Source of the DNA: Micromonospora phaseoli
GTDB lineage: Bacteria > Actinomycetota > Actinomycetes > Mycobacteriales > Micromonosporaceae
Length of the DNA: 64,000 bases
Direction of reading: 5' to 3'
Assembly (NCBI RefSeq): GCF_900109115.1
Contig: NZ_FNYV01000006.1
Coordinates: 248,001-312,000, forward strand
Shown in pieces: positions 53,103 through 62,300 of the stretch. The position numbers were made by a program, and so were the translations under genes. The stretch's first letter is position 1, and every line of letters begins with the position of its first letter. The notes beneath the pieces are model-generated. The model saw only the letters and a list, made by a program, of their open reading frames with translations. It was not told where the DNA came from and did not search any database.

Positions 53103-54751
53103 TCGGCTCCTTCCCGCGCCCCGGCCGGCGTGCCCGGGTCGGTGCCGGCGTCGCCGGGCCGCCCGCCGGCGCCGATGGCGGCGACCAGTTGGGCGAACTC
53201 GGCGGCGAACCCGGGGTGCTCGGTACGCGGCAGGCCAGCTACCTCGACCAAACTACTACCGCCTGTCGGAGATCCACTGTCGGGGGCACCGGAACCTGGC
53301 GGCAGCACCCGGACGAAGATCCGTCGGCGCCGGACGAACAGCGAACCCATCAGCCCGAGCACCAGCCCGATCGAGCTGACCAGCAGCAGCGTGGTGCCCG
53401 GGTCGTGGCGCACGGAGAGGGTGATGAAGGGCCGCGTACCCAGGAACTCGACCTTCGTGCCGTCGTCCAGCGTCCAGCTCTCGCCGGTCCGCAGCTGCTT
53501 CGCGCCGATCTCGGTGAGCCGGCCGTTGCTCACCTGACGCTGGTCGAGCTGGTAGACCGAGCCGGGGATGCCGGCGTCCAGGCCCAGGTTGCCCCGGTAG
53601 GCCACCAGGTCGAGCAGCGGGTTGCGTTCGGTCGGGTGCTCCGAACGCACGAACGGCGGCTCCTGCGGCGCGGTCGGCAGGTAGAGCCCCGAGAAGGCGA
53701 CCTGGAGGTCCGGATCCCGCTCGCCGGTGTCCGGGTCGACGTTGGCGTCCGGGAAGGCGGCCAGGCCCTCGCTGCTCAGCCCGACGTCGCCGGTGCTGAG
53801 GAACGGCACCGCGCTGGTCTGGCTGCGACCGAACCGGTCGGTGTACCGGATCACCGGGGCGTACCCGTGCCCGAGCAGGTAGACGTTCGCACCGTCGAGG
53901 CGTAACGGCGAGTTGACCGAGAACTCGGCTGGCCGTGGCGGGCCGCCGTCGGAGTCCACGGTCACCTTCGCGTTGTAGAACGCGGGCTGGCCGGTCTCCA
54001 GGAACCGGGCGTCGAACTCGTCCAACTGCATGCAGAAGCGGGGCAGGTCGTCGTCGACACGCGGCCCGAGCTTCGCCTCGGCGTACTGCTGGCGGGTGTT
54101 GCAGAAGACCTGGTCCTCACCGGCGACCAGCAGCCGGTTGCCGTGCCAGCCGTACCAGGAGCCGAGCGCGACGGCGACCAGCACCACCAGCATCGAGCTG
54201 TGGAAGATCAGGTTGCCGGTCTCCTTCAGGTAGCCCTTCTCGGCGGAGATCTCGTCGCCCCGGACCGCCACCCGCCACCGTCGGCGGCGCAGCGTCTCGG
54301 CGACCGCCGCCGCACCGCCGTCCGGCGCGGGGACCACCGCGTGCTGCGGCAGCCGCTCCAGCCGCTTCGGTACGGCCGGCGGCCTGGCGCGCAGCGCCCG
54401 GACGTGGTCGCGGAGCCGGGGCGTGATGCACCCGATCAGCGAGGTGAACAGCAGCAGGTAGATCGCGGAGAACCAGGCCGAGCTGAACGCCTCGAACGCG
54501 CCCACCCGGTCGAGCAGCGGCGCCAGGTCGGGGTGCGCGGTGAAGAAGTCGCGCACGTCCTCCGGGTTGACGCCGCGCTGCGGCAGCACCGACCCGGGGA
54601 TGGCCGCGACCGCGAGCAGGAAGAGCAACACCAGTGCGGTACGCATGCTGGTCAGCTGCCGCCACGAGTTGCGCAGCAGGGCCAGCAGCGGGTTGGGGCG
54701 ACGCCGGGGAGCATCAGCCGGCGCGGTCGGCCGGTCGTCCACGGCGGTCAT
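53099..54751 (-). CDS. resB: Cytochrome c biogenesis protein ResB (Ccs1)
   Basis: 550 residues. Partner of CcsB/ResC in System II. Four helices: three grouped near the N-terminus and one near the C-terminus, separated by a large extracytoplasmic domain; motifs RTALVLLFLLAVAAIPGSVLPQR and WFSAIYLLLFTSLIGCITPRL. ATG overlaps the ccdA stop by one base (TGATG). Confidence 0.92.
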   Translation of the reverse strand: MTAVDDRPTAPADAPRRRPNPLLALLRNSWRQLTSMRTALVLLFLLAVAAIPGSVLPQRGVNPEDVRDFFTAHPDLAPLLDRVGAFEAFSSAWFSAIYLLLFTSLIGCITPRLRDHVRALRARPPAVPKRLERLPQHAVVPAPDGGAAAVAETLRRRRWRVAVRGDEISAEKGYLKETGNLIFHSSMLVVLVAVALGSWYGWHGNRLLVAGEDQVFCNTRQQYAEAKLGPRVDDDLPRFCMQLDEFDARFLETGQPAFYNAKVTVDSDGGPPRPAEFSVNSPLRLDGANVYLLGHGYAPVIRYTDRFGRSQTSAVPFLSTGDVGLSSEGLAAFPDANVDPDTGERDPDLQVAFSGLYLPTAPQEPPFVRSEHPTERNPLLDLVAYRGNLGLDAGIPGSVYQLDQRQVSNGRLTEIGAKQLRTGESWTLDDGTKVEFLGTRPFITLSVRHDPGTTLLLVSSIGLVLGLMGSLFVRRRRIFVRVLPPGSGAPDSGSPTGGSSLVEVAGLPRTEHPGFAAEFAQLVAAIGAGGRPGDAGTDPGTPAGAREGAE

Positions 54752-55644
54752 CAGATGCTCACCTCGCCGGTGCCGAAGGTGGTCTGCAGCCAGATCACCA
54801 CGTTCGTCCAGCCGCCGCTGACCAGCGCCAGGCCGATCAGGATCAGCAGTACGCCGCCGACCCGGGTGACCCAGCGGCTGTGCCGGCGTACGGTGCGGAA
54901 GACGCCGAGCAGGCGCTCGAAGCCCAGCCCGAAGACGATGAACGGGATCCCCAACCCGAGGCAGTACGCCACGGCCAGCACCACCGCCCGGTCGGTCTGA
55001 CCGCTGGTGGTCGCCATGCCGAGCACCGCGGCCAGGGTGGGGCCGGTGCAGGGGACCCAGCTCAGCGCGAAGACCGCACCGAGCACGGGCGCGCCGAGCA
55101 GGCCGGCGGTGGGCAGCCGGTTGATCCGGAACTCGCGCTGGAAGCCGGGTAGCACCCCGAGGTAGCCCAGCCCGAGTACGACGATGAGCCCGCCGACGCC
55201 GATCTCCAGCGCCCGCTCGTAGTCGAAGAAGACCCGGCCGATACTGCTGAACAGGATCGCGGTGGCGGTGAAGACGACGGTGAACCCGGCGATGAAGAGC
55301 AAAGTCCCGGCGAGTACCCGGCCCTTGACCGCCGCGCTGACCCGGGTGCCCTCCCGTACGGCGGTGCCGACGCCGCCGCCTGTCTGCTCGCCGCTCGTCT
55401 GCTCGCCGCCGGCTGCGGTGTTAACAGGGGCCCCCTGCTCTACCGGAGGCGTTAACGGGGGGCCCTTCCTTTCATCTCGGCCTTCCAGGTCGGCGCCGGC
55501 GAGGCCGGTGACGTACGAGAGGTAGCCGGGCATCAGCGGCAGCACGCACGGGGACAGGAAGCTGACCAGGCCGGCCAGGGCCGCCGCGCCCAGCGCCAGC
55601 AGCAGCGGGCCGGACTCGGCGAGCTGGCCGAACGTCTCGCCCAT
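54751..55644 (-). CDS. ccdA: Cytochrome c biogenesis thiol transporter CcdA
   Basis: 297-residue membrane protein with six helices that carries reducing power from thioredoxin across the membrane. Redox cysteines C33 (FLSPCVLPLMPGYLS) and C199 (SWVPCTGP) are present. The loop after helix 1 is unusually long and hydrophilic, residues about 53-105; residues 57-76 (DERKGPPLTPPVEQGAPVNT) are encoded by a copy of the dispersed GGGCCCC/GTTAAC repeat that keeps the frame. ATG overlaps the resA stop by one base. Confidence 0.92.
   Translation of the reverse strand: MGETFGQLAESGPLLLALGAAALAGLVSFLSPCVLPLMPGYLSYVTGLAGADLEGRDERKGPPLTPPVEQGAPVNTAAGGEQTSGEQTGGGVGTAVREGTRVSAAVKGRVLAGTLLFIAGFTVVFTATAILFSSIGRVFFDYERALEIGVGGLIVVLGLGYLGVLPGFQREFRINRLPTAGLLGAPVLGAVFALSWVPCTGPTLAAVLGMATTSGQTDRAVVLAVAYCLGLGIPFIVFGLGFERLLGVFRTVRRHSRWVTRVGGVLLILIGLALVSGGWTNVVIWLQTTFGTGEVSI
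55417..55472 (-). repeat. GGGCCCC/GTTAAC dispersed repeat, copy 3 (inside ccdA)
   Basis: 56-base copy in the inverse orientation of copies 1 and 2. On the minus strand it reads GGAAGGGCCCCCCGTTAACG, then CCTCCGGTAGAGCAGGGGGC, CCCTGTTAACACC. It lies within the coding sequence of ccdA, and all bases are translated in frame without a stop. Confidence 0.85.
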
Positions 55645-56219
55645 CAGCGCTGACCGGCCGGCTCGGGCGATTCCGCGGCGATCCGCTCGACGATGGGTTG
55701 CAGGCCCTCCTGCTTGACCGCCGCCCGGATGACGGTGGCGATCCGGCCCTCCCGGTCCAGTACGACGGTCGCCGGGATGGTGTTCGGCGGGATGTCCATG
55801 GCGAGGGCGAGCCGGCTGCCCGGGTCGAAGATGCTCGGGTAGCTGACCCGGCCCTCCTCGAAGGCGATCGCCTTGTCCCGGCTGTCCTGCACGTTGATGC
55901 CGAGGAAGGTGACGCCGGATGCCCTGGTCGCCTGGTAGGTGTTCTCCAGGTCGTCGGCCTCGGCCCGGCACGGCGCACACCAGGAGCCCCAGAAGTTGAC
56001 CACGACGACCTGACCACGCTGGTTCGCCACGTCGTAGGTGCCGCCCGGGAGCAACTCGCCGGTGATCTTGGGGGCGGCGCTGCGCTGGTCCGGGGAGCAC
56101 TCCACGATGCCGCCGGCGCTGTCGCAGGCCGACTCCCGGCCGTCGGCGGTGCAGCCGGCCAGGGCGACCGTGGCGGTCACGGCGCCGAGCAGGCCGGCGG
56201 CCAGCCTCCGGAGGCCCAT
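55644..56219 (-). CDS. resA: Thioredoxin-like lipoprotein ResA/TlpA
   Basis: 191-residue membrane-anchored thiol-disulfide reductase that reduces apocytochrome c. Lipobox LAGC with C23, then thioredoxin fold with the active site W-x-x-W-C81-AP-C84 (FWGSWCAPC). Cis-Pro loop NTIPATVVLD. Overlaps ccdA by one base. Part of resA-ccdA-resB-ccsB. ATG preceded by GGAGGC. Confidence 0.92.
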   Translation of the reverse strand: MGLRRLAAGLLGAVTATVALAGCTADGRESACDSAGGIVECSPDQRSAAPKITGELLPGGTYDVANQRGQVVVVNFWGSWCAPCRAEADDLENTYQATRASGVTFLGINVQDSRDKAIAFEEGRVSYPSIFDPGSRLALAMDIPPNTIPATVVLDREGRIATVIRAAVKQEGLQPIVERIAAESPEPAGQR

Positions 56220-56220
56220 C

Positions 56221-56868
56221 TCAGGCCCCCTTGGCTGTCCGTGCGGTCGGCGACATCGCCACCAGGTGCGCGGCCGGTTCGGAGTAGCCGATGCCGACGA
56301 TCTTGGCGCCGTCGAAGTGGAAGGTGGTGAGCGAGGCCAGCGAGCATTGCCGGCGGCGCGGATCGTGCCAGAGCCGCTTGCGCTCGACGTGCCGGCGCAG
56401 CGTCCAGATCGGCAGTTGGTGCGAGACCAGCACGGCCTCTCGGCCATCGGCGGCGATCCGGGCGGCGTGCAGGGCGGCGAACATCCGCTCGGCGATCGCC
56501 TGGTACGCCTCCCCCCAGGAGGGGGTGACCGGGTCACGCAGCACCCACCAGTTGCGGGGGTCGCGGAAGGAGCCGTCACCGGGCGAGACCTTCTTGCCCT
56601 CGAACCAGTTCGCGCTCTCGATCAGCCGCTCGTCCACCCCGACGGGCAATCCGAACTGGGCGGCGATCGGCTCGGCGGTCTGCTGGGCGCGTTCGAGCGG
56701 GCTGGCCACCACGTGCACGACCTCGCGCTCGGCGAGCCCCTGCGCCGCCGCCTTGGCCATCTGGACACCCAGCTCGCTGAGGCGGAATCCGGGTAGCCGG
56801 CCATAGAGGATGCCGTCCGGGTTGTACACCTCGCCGTGCCGGAGCACGTGGACCACCGTCTTACTCAC
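56221..56868 (-). CDS. Histidine phosphatase family protein (RHG motif)
   Basis: 215-residue protein with VLRHGEVYNP (catalytic H11 in RHG) and a second His in VLVSHQLP. Family covers phosphoglycerate mutase-like phosphatases; substrate unknown. Sits between hemL and resA on the same strand. GTG start overlaps the TGA of the repeat mini-ORF (56865-56930), with AAGGGGG as ribosome site. Confidence 0.88.
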   Translation of the reverse strand: MSKTVVHVLRHGEVYNPDGILYGRLPGFRLSELGVQMAKAAAQGLAEREVVHVVASPLERAQQTAEPIAAQFGLPVGVDERLIESANWFEGKKVSPGDGSFRDPRNWWVLRDPVTPSWGEAYQAIAERMFAALHAARIAADGREAVLVSHQLPIWTLRRHVERKRLWHDPRRRQCSLASLTTFHFDGAKIVGIGYSEPAAHLVAMSPTARTAKGA

Positions 56869-56930
56869 CGCTGTGCCCCCTTCGTTCGCGACTGCGGGGC
56901 TCGCAGAACCGGCTCACTCCTCGCGCTCAC
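56865..56930 (-). repeat. GTGAGCG coupling element, type A copy 2 (mini-ORF)
   Basis: Same element as 18431-18493: GTGAGCGCGAGGAGTGAGCC at the start, CGCGAACG near the end, encoding 21 residues beginning VSARSEPVLRAPQSRT. Its GTG lies three bases after the hemL stop and its TGA overlaps the GTG of the phosphatase gene by four bases. The first about 48 bases differ from copy 1 at about three positions. Confidence 0.8.
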
Positions 56931-56932
56931 TG

Positions 56933-58270
56933 CTACCCCCCGTGACCTGCCGCTGCCGCCGCGTTGGCCGCCGCCGGAAGCGCGGCGGCGATCTGCTCCA
57001 GGGCGGCATCGTCGATCGCCGCCGAGACGAACCAGGATTCGAACGCGCTCGGCGGCAGGTAGACCCCGGCGGCGAGCATCGCGTGGAAGAACGCCTTGAA
57101 CGCCGGCACCTGCTGGGTGCGGGCGCTGTCGTAGTCCACGACGTCGGCGTCGGTGAAGAAGATCGAGAACATGCTGCCGGCGTACGACAGCCGGTGCGGG
57201 ACCCCGGCGGCGGCCAGCGCGTCGGCGGCGAGCTTGCCCACGGCGGCGGCGGTGGAGTCCAGCCGGCGGTAGAGCGCGTCGTCGGCCAGCCGCAGGGTGG
57301 CCAGACCGGCCGCACAGGCGAGGGGGTTTCCGGAGAGGGTGCCGGCCTGGTAGACGGGGCCGGCGGGGGCCAGTCGAGACATGATCTCCGCCCGCCCGCC
57401 GAACGCCGCGGCGGGCAGGCCCCCACCCATGACCTTGCCGTACGTCCACAGGTCCGCCTCGACCGGGTCGAGGCCGTGCCAACCGGCGCGGGAGACCCGG
57501 AAGCCGGTCATCACCTCGTCGATGACGAGCAGCGCGCCGTGCGCGTGCGCGATCCTCGCCAACTGCTCGTTGAAGCCGTCACGGGGAGCGACCACTCCCA
57601 TGTTGCCCGGAGCCGCCTCGGTGATCACCGCCGCGATGTGCGGCCCCTCCGCCGCGAACGCCTCCTCGACGGCGGTGACGTCGTTGTACGGCAGCACGAT
57701 GGTCTCGCCGGCCGCCGCGCCGGTGACGCCCGGCGAGTCGGGCAGGCCGAGGGTGGCCACGCCGGAGCCGGCGGCGGCCAACAGCGCGTCCACGTGCCCG
57801 TGGTAGCAACCGGCGAACTTGATGATCTTCGAGCGACCGGTGTACCCCCGGGCCAGCCGGATCGCCGACATGGTCGCCTCGGTACCGGAGTTGACCAACC
57901 GGACCTGCTCGACCGGGGTACGCGCGACGATCTCGGCGGCCAGGTCGACCTCGCCCGGGGTGGGCGTGCCGAAGCTGGTGCCGTTCGCGGCGGCGGCCTG
58001 CACCGCCGCGACCACCTCGGGGTGAGCGTGACCGAGGATCAGCGGCCCCCAGGAGCAGACCAGATCGACGTAGCGTCGGCCGTCGGCGTCGTGCAGCCAG
58101 GGCCCTTCGCCGCGGACCATGAAGCGCGGTGTGCCCCCGACCGCCCGGAAGGCACGCACGGGGGAGTTCACCCCGCCCGGCACGATGGCGCGAGCGCGGT
58201 CGAACAGGGCCTCTGAGGCCGGCGCGTCGACCGGGTAACGGTCGGATCCGGCGGGAAACACCTTGGTCAC
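56933..58270 (-). CDS. hemL: Glutamate-1-semialdehyde 2,1-aminomutase
   Basis: PLP enzyme that makes 5-aminolevulinate, second step of C5-route heme synthesis. PLP Lys K279 in DLWTYGKVMGGGLP; SGTEATMSAIRLAR and DEVMTGFR are the other cofactor motifs. 445 residues, normal length. GTG start. Heme made here feeds the System II cytochrome c genes downstream on the same strand. Confidence 0.95.
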   Translation of the reverse strand: MTKVFPAGSDRYPVDAPASEALFDRARAIVPGGVNSPVRAFRAVGGTPRFMVRGEGPWLHDADGRRYVDLVCSWGPLILGHAHPEVVAAVQAAAANGTSFGTPTPGEVDLAAEIVARTPVEQVRLVNSGTEATMSAIRLARGYTGRSKIIKFAGCYHGHVDALLAAAGSGVATLGLPDSPGVTGAAAGETIVLPYNDVTAVEEAFAAEGPHIAAVITEAAPGNMGVVAPRDGFNEQLARIAHAHGALLVIDEVMTGFRVSRAGWHGLDPVEADLWTYGKVMGGGLPAAAFGGRAEIMSRLAPAGPVYQAGTLSGNPLACAAGLATLRLADDALYRRLDSTAAAVGKLAADALAAAGVPHRLSYAGSMFSIFFTDADVVDYDSARTQQVPAFKAFFHAMLAAGVYLPPSAFESWFVSAAIDDAALEQIAAALPAAANAAAAAGHGG

Positions 58271-58410
58271 GATGCAGCCATTGTGTCAGCGCCCGGCGGC
58301 GGATCGGCAGGCACCCCGGATCGGGGTTACCAGGCTCACCCCCGGCACGCTGGTCCTGGTCGGCCCGCCCTCGACAGGCCGGGTGCCCGAGATCGCGATA
58401 GGCTGACCCG

Positions 58411-58746
58411 GTGGATCGTGCCGAACTGTCCATCACCGTGCACCGAACGGGCGACGAAGCAGTGCTGCGCCTCGCCGGTGAGATCGACATGCTCACGGCC
58501 GCCCAGCTGTCGACCGTCGTCAATGAGATCCTCACCGAGCCGCCGCCACGGATCGTGCTCGATCTCGGCGGGGTCACCTTTTGCGACTCGCAGGGGCTGG
58601 GGACGCTGGTCGTGCTCAGCCGCAAGGCCAGCCACGCGCAGGCCCTGCTCATCCTGACCAACGTGGGCGATTTCCTGCTCCGCGTCCTGGACATCACCGG
58701 CCTGCGCAGCGCCCTGATGATCCGCAACGACGCTCCCGCCCCCTGA
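58411..58746 (+). CDS. STAS-domain anti-sigma factor antagonist
   Basis: 111 residues, single STAS domain: GDEAVLRLAGEIDMLTAAQL and the phospho-acceptor region VTFCDSQGLGTLVVLS with S60 as likely phosphorylation site. Such proteins bind anti-sigma factors when dephosphorylated. GTG start. The C-terminal edge faces the response regulator gene on the other strand; the RsbW-like gene at the right edge is a possible partner. Confidence 0.88.
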   Translation: MDRAELSITVHRTGDEAVLRLAGEIDMLTAAQLSTVVNEILTEPPPRIVLDLGGVTFCDSQGLGTLVVLSRKASHAQALLILTNVGDFLLRVLDITGLRSALMIRNDAPAP

Positions 58747-58763
58747 CCCCCTGTTCAGCTGGG

Positions 58764-59324
58764 TCAGTCGGGGGTGGTGCCCCAGCGGGCCTGCTCGAGG
58801 AGGGTGACCGCCCGATCGACCGCGTCGGGGGTGTCGGCGGCGCGGAGCAGGGTGGTGGCCTCGTCGACCGCATCGGTCAGCAACCGCCACTGGGTGTCGC
58901 GCTCGCGGACCATGTCCGACTGGGCCGCCAGCTGCCGGGTCTTGGTCCACAACTCCACGAAGACGGAGACCTTGGCCCGCAACACCCAGGGATCGAACGG
59001 TTTGGTGAGGTAGTCCACCGCGCCGACCGCGTAGCCGCGCAACGCCAGCTGCGCGTCCCGGTCGGCGGCGGTCAGGAAGATGATCGGGACGGCCCGGGTA
59101 CGCTCCCGCCGCTTGATGTGGCTGGCCGTCTCGAAGCCGTCCATGTCCGGCATCTGGGCGTCCAGCAGGATCACCGCGAAGTCGTCCACCAGCAACTGCT
59201 TGAGCGCCGCCTCGCCGCTCTCCACGGCGACCGACTGCACCGGCAGCCCCTGGAGGATCGCCTCCAGGGCCATCAGGTTCTCCCGACGGTCATCGACCAG
59301 CAGCGCCTTCGCCACCTGCGTCAC
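58764..59324 (-). CDS. Response regulator (receiver domain without DNA-binding domain)
   Basis: 186 residues. REC domain with D55 (VILLDAQMPDMDGFE), K in LTKPFDPWVLRAK and acidic pair DD at 11-12. The rest (about 130-186) is helical without HTH or enzyme motif. Overlaps the histidine kinase stop by four bases (GTGA), so it is its partner. Likely a phosphorelay relay or a switch acting on the STAS/RsbW pair (inference). Confidence 0.9.
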   Translation of the reverse strand: MTQVAKALLVDDRRENLMALEAILQGLPVQSVAVESGEAALKQLLVDDFAVILLDAQMPDMDGFETASHIKRRERTRAVPIIFLTAADRDAQLALRGYAVGAVDYLTKPFDPWVLRAKVSVFVELWTKTRQLAAQSDMVRERDTQWRLLTDAVDEATTLLRAADTPDAVDRAVTLLEQARWGTTPD

Positions 59325-62300
59325 GAGCCCTCCTCGGTACGGCTGCCGCTGATCCAGGAGCTCATCAACTCGATCAACTCATCCAGGTCGACGGGCTTGG
59401 TGATGTAGTCGCTGGCCCCGGCGACGATCGCGGACTCCCGGTCGCCCGGCATCGCCTTCGCGGTCAGGAACACGATCGGCAGGTCCGCGAAACGGTGGTT
59501 GCGCCGGATCTGCCGGGTCGTCTCGTACCCGTCCTGATCCGGCATCATGGCATCCATCAGGACGATGTCCACCTCTGGGTGCTCGGCCAGCAGCCGCACC
59601 CCGTCGCTGCCGTTGTCGGCGTACAGCACGGTCATGCCGTGCAGTTCGAGCGCGCTGGTCAGGGCGAAGACGTTACGCACGTCGTCGTCGACGATCAGCA
59701 CCGTGGCGCCGTCCAGCTGACGGGTCTTCGGTGCCTGCGGCGGCTCCGGCAGCAACTCCATCGGCGGCATCAGCAGCGACGCCGGCAGCCCGGCCCGCTG
59801 CGGCGACGGTGGTGACGGGGCCACCACCGCGTCCGGCGCGAGCACGTCGGGCAGGTAGAGGGTGAACGTGGAGCCCTGACCGGGCGCCGAGGAGACGGTG
59901 ATCGTGCCGCCGATCAGCCGGGCCAGATCCCGGCTGATCGACAGGCCCAGCCCGGTGCCGCCGTACCGCCGGCTGGTGGTGCCGTCCGCCTGCTGGAACG
60001 CCTCGAAGATCAGCGACAGCTTGTCGTCCGAGATGCCGATGCCGGTGTCGATCACCGTGAACGCGATCACCTGCTGGGCGTTGGTCAACGCCGGCACGTC
60101 GAAGATCGCGTGCTCCGGGGCCTGGGAGATGCGCAGCGTCACCGCGCCGTTGTCGGTGAACTTGACCGCGTTCGACAGCAGGTTGCGCAGGATCTGCTGA
60201 AGCCGCTGGGCGTCGGTGACCACCGCCGACGGCAGGTCCTTGCCGATGCGTACCTGGAAATCCAGGCCCTTGTCGTCGGCCTGCGGCGCGAAGGCCTGCT
60301 CGACATAGCTGCAGATCTCGGCGAACCGGACCTCGGTCGGCTCGACGTCCATCCGGCCCGCTTCGATCTTGGACAGGTCGAGGATGTCGTCGATCAGGCG
60401 CAGCAGGTCGGAGCCGGAGCCGTGGATGGTCCGGGCGAACTCGATCTGCTTCGGGGTCAGGTTCTGCTCCGAGTTCTCCATCAGCAGCCGGGCCAGCAGC
60501 AGCAGGGAGTTCAGCGGCGTACGCAGCTCGTGGCTCATGTTCGCTAGGAACTCCGACTTGTACGCCGAGGCCCGGGTCAGCTGCTGCGCCTTGTCCTCCA
60601 GACCAAGACGGGCCAGCTCGATCTCCCGGTTCTGGGTCTCGATGTTCGCCTTCTGCTCGGAGAGCAGCTTGGCCTTGTCCTCCAACTCGGCGTTGGTGCG
60701 CTGCAACTCCGCCGACTGCTCCTGCAGTTCGTGCGCCAGCCGCTGCGACTGGGCCAGCAGCTCCTCGGTACGCCGGTTGGCCTGGATGGTGTTGACCGCG
60801 ATGCCGATGGTGGAGACCAGCCGCTCCAGGAACGACAGGTGCAGCTCGGAGTAGGGAGTGACGGTGGCGAACTCGATCACGCCGAGCAGTTCGCCCTCGA
60901 AGAGAACCGGCAGCACGACCAGGTCGGCCGGTGGCGTGTCGGCCAGGCCGGACCGCAGCGTGATCCGGCCGTCGGGCACCGCGCCGACCCGGATGGTGCG
61001 TCGGGAGAGAGCGGCCTGACCGACCAGCCCCTCGCCCGGCCCGAAGGTCACGTCGTGGCCACGCGAGACATATCCGTACGAGGCGGTGAGTCGCAGTCGC
61101 ATCACCCCCTCGGAGTTGTCCGCCAGGAAGAACGCGCCGAGCTGCGCGTCGACCAGCGGAGTCACCTCCTGCATGATCATCCGGCAGACCTCGCCGAGGT
61201 CCCGCTGGCCCTGCAACAGGCCGCCGATGCGGGCCAGGTTGGAGTCGAGCCAGCCCTGCTCGGCGTTCTTGTGGGTCGTCTCCCGCAGGGTGACGATCAT
61301 CTGGTTGATGTTGTCCTTCAGCTCGGCGACCTCGCCCTGGGCCTTCACCGCGACCCGTTGGGTGAGGTCGCCCCGGGTCACCGACGTCGAGACCCGGGCG
61401 ATCGCCCGCAGCTGGGTGGTCAGCGTCGACGCGAGCTGGTTGACGTTCTCGGTGAGATCCCGCCAGGTGCCGGAGACCCCCTTGACCTGGGCCTGACCGC
61501 CGAGCTTGCCCTCGGTGCCCACCTCACGGGCCACCCGGGTCACCTCGTCGGCGAACGACGACAGCTGGTCCACCATCGTGTTGACGGTGTTCTTCAGCTC
61601 CAGGATCTCGCCCTGCGCGTCGACGGTGATCTTCTGGGACAGGTCGCCGTTGGCCACCGCCGTGGTGACCGAGGCGATGTTCCGCACCTGACTGGTCAGG
61701 TTCGACGCCATCGAGTTCACGTTGCCGGTCAGGTCCCGCCAGGTGCCCGAAACGCCCTTGACCTCGGCCTGACCGCCCAACTTGCCCTCGGTGCCCACCT
61801 CACGGGCTACCCGGGTCACCTCGTCGGCGAACGACGACAGCTGGTCCACCATCGTGTTCACCGTCGACTTCAACTCCAGGATCTCGCCCTGCGCGTCGAC
61901 GGTGATCTTCTGCGACAGGTCGCCCTTGGCGACGGCGGTGGAGACCTGCGCGATGTTCCGCACCTGAGCGGTCAGGTTCGACGCCATCGAGTTCACGTTG
62001 TCGGTCAGGTCCCGCCAGGTGCCGGCGACCCCGCGCACCTGTGCCTGGCCGCCGAGGTTGCCCTCGGTGCCCACCTCACGGGCCACCCGGGTCACCTCGT
62101 CGGCGAACGACGACAGCTGGTCCACCATCGTGTTCACCGTCGACTTCAACTCCAGGATCTCGCCCCGGGCGTCGACCGTGATCTTCTGCGACAGGTCACC
62201 CTTCGCGACCGCCGTGGTGACCGAGGCGATGTTCCGCACCTGACTGGTCAGGTTCGACGCCATCGAGTTCACGTTGTCGGTCAGGTCCCGCCAGGTGCCC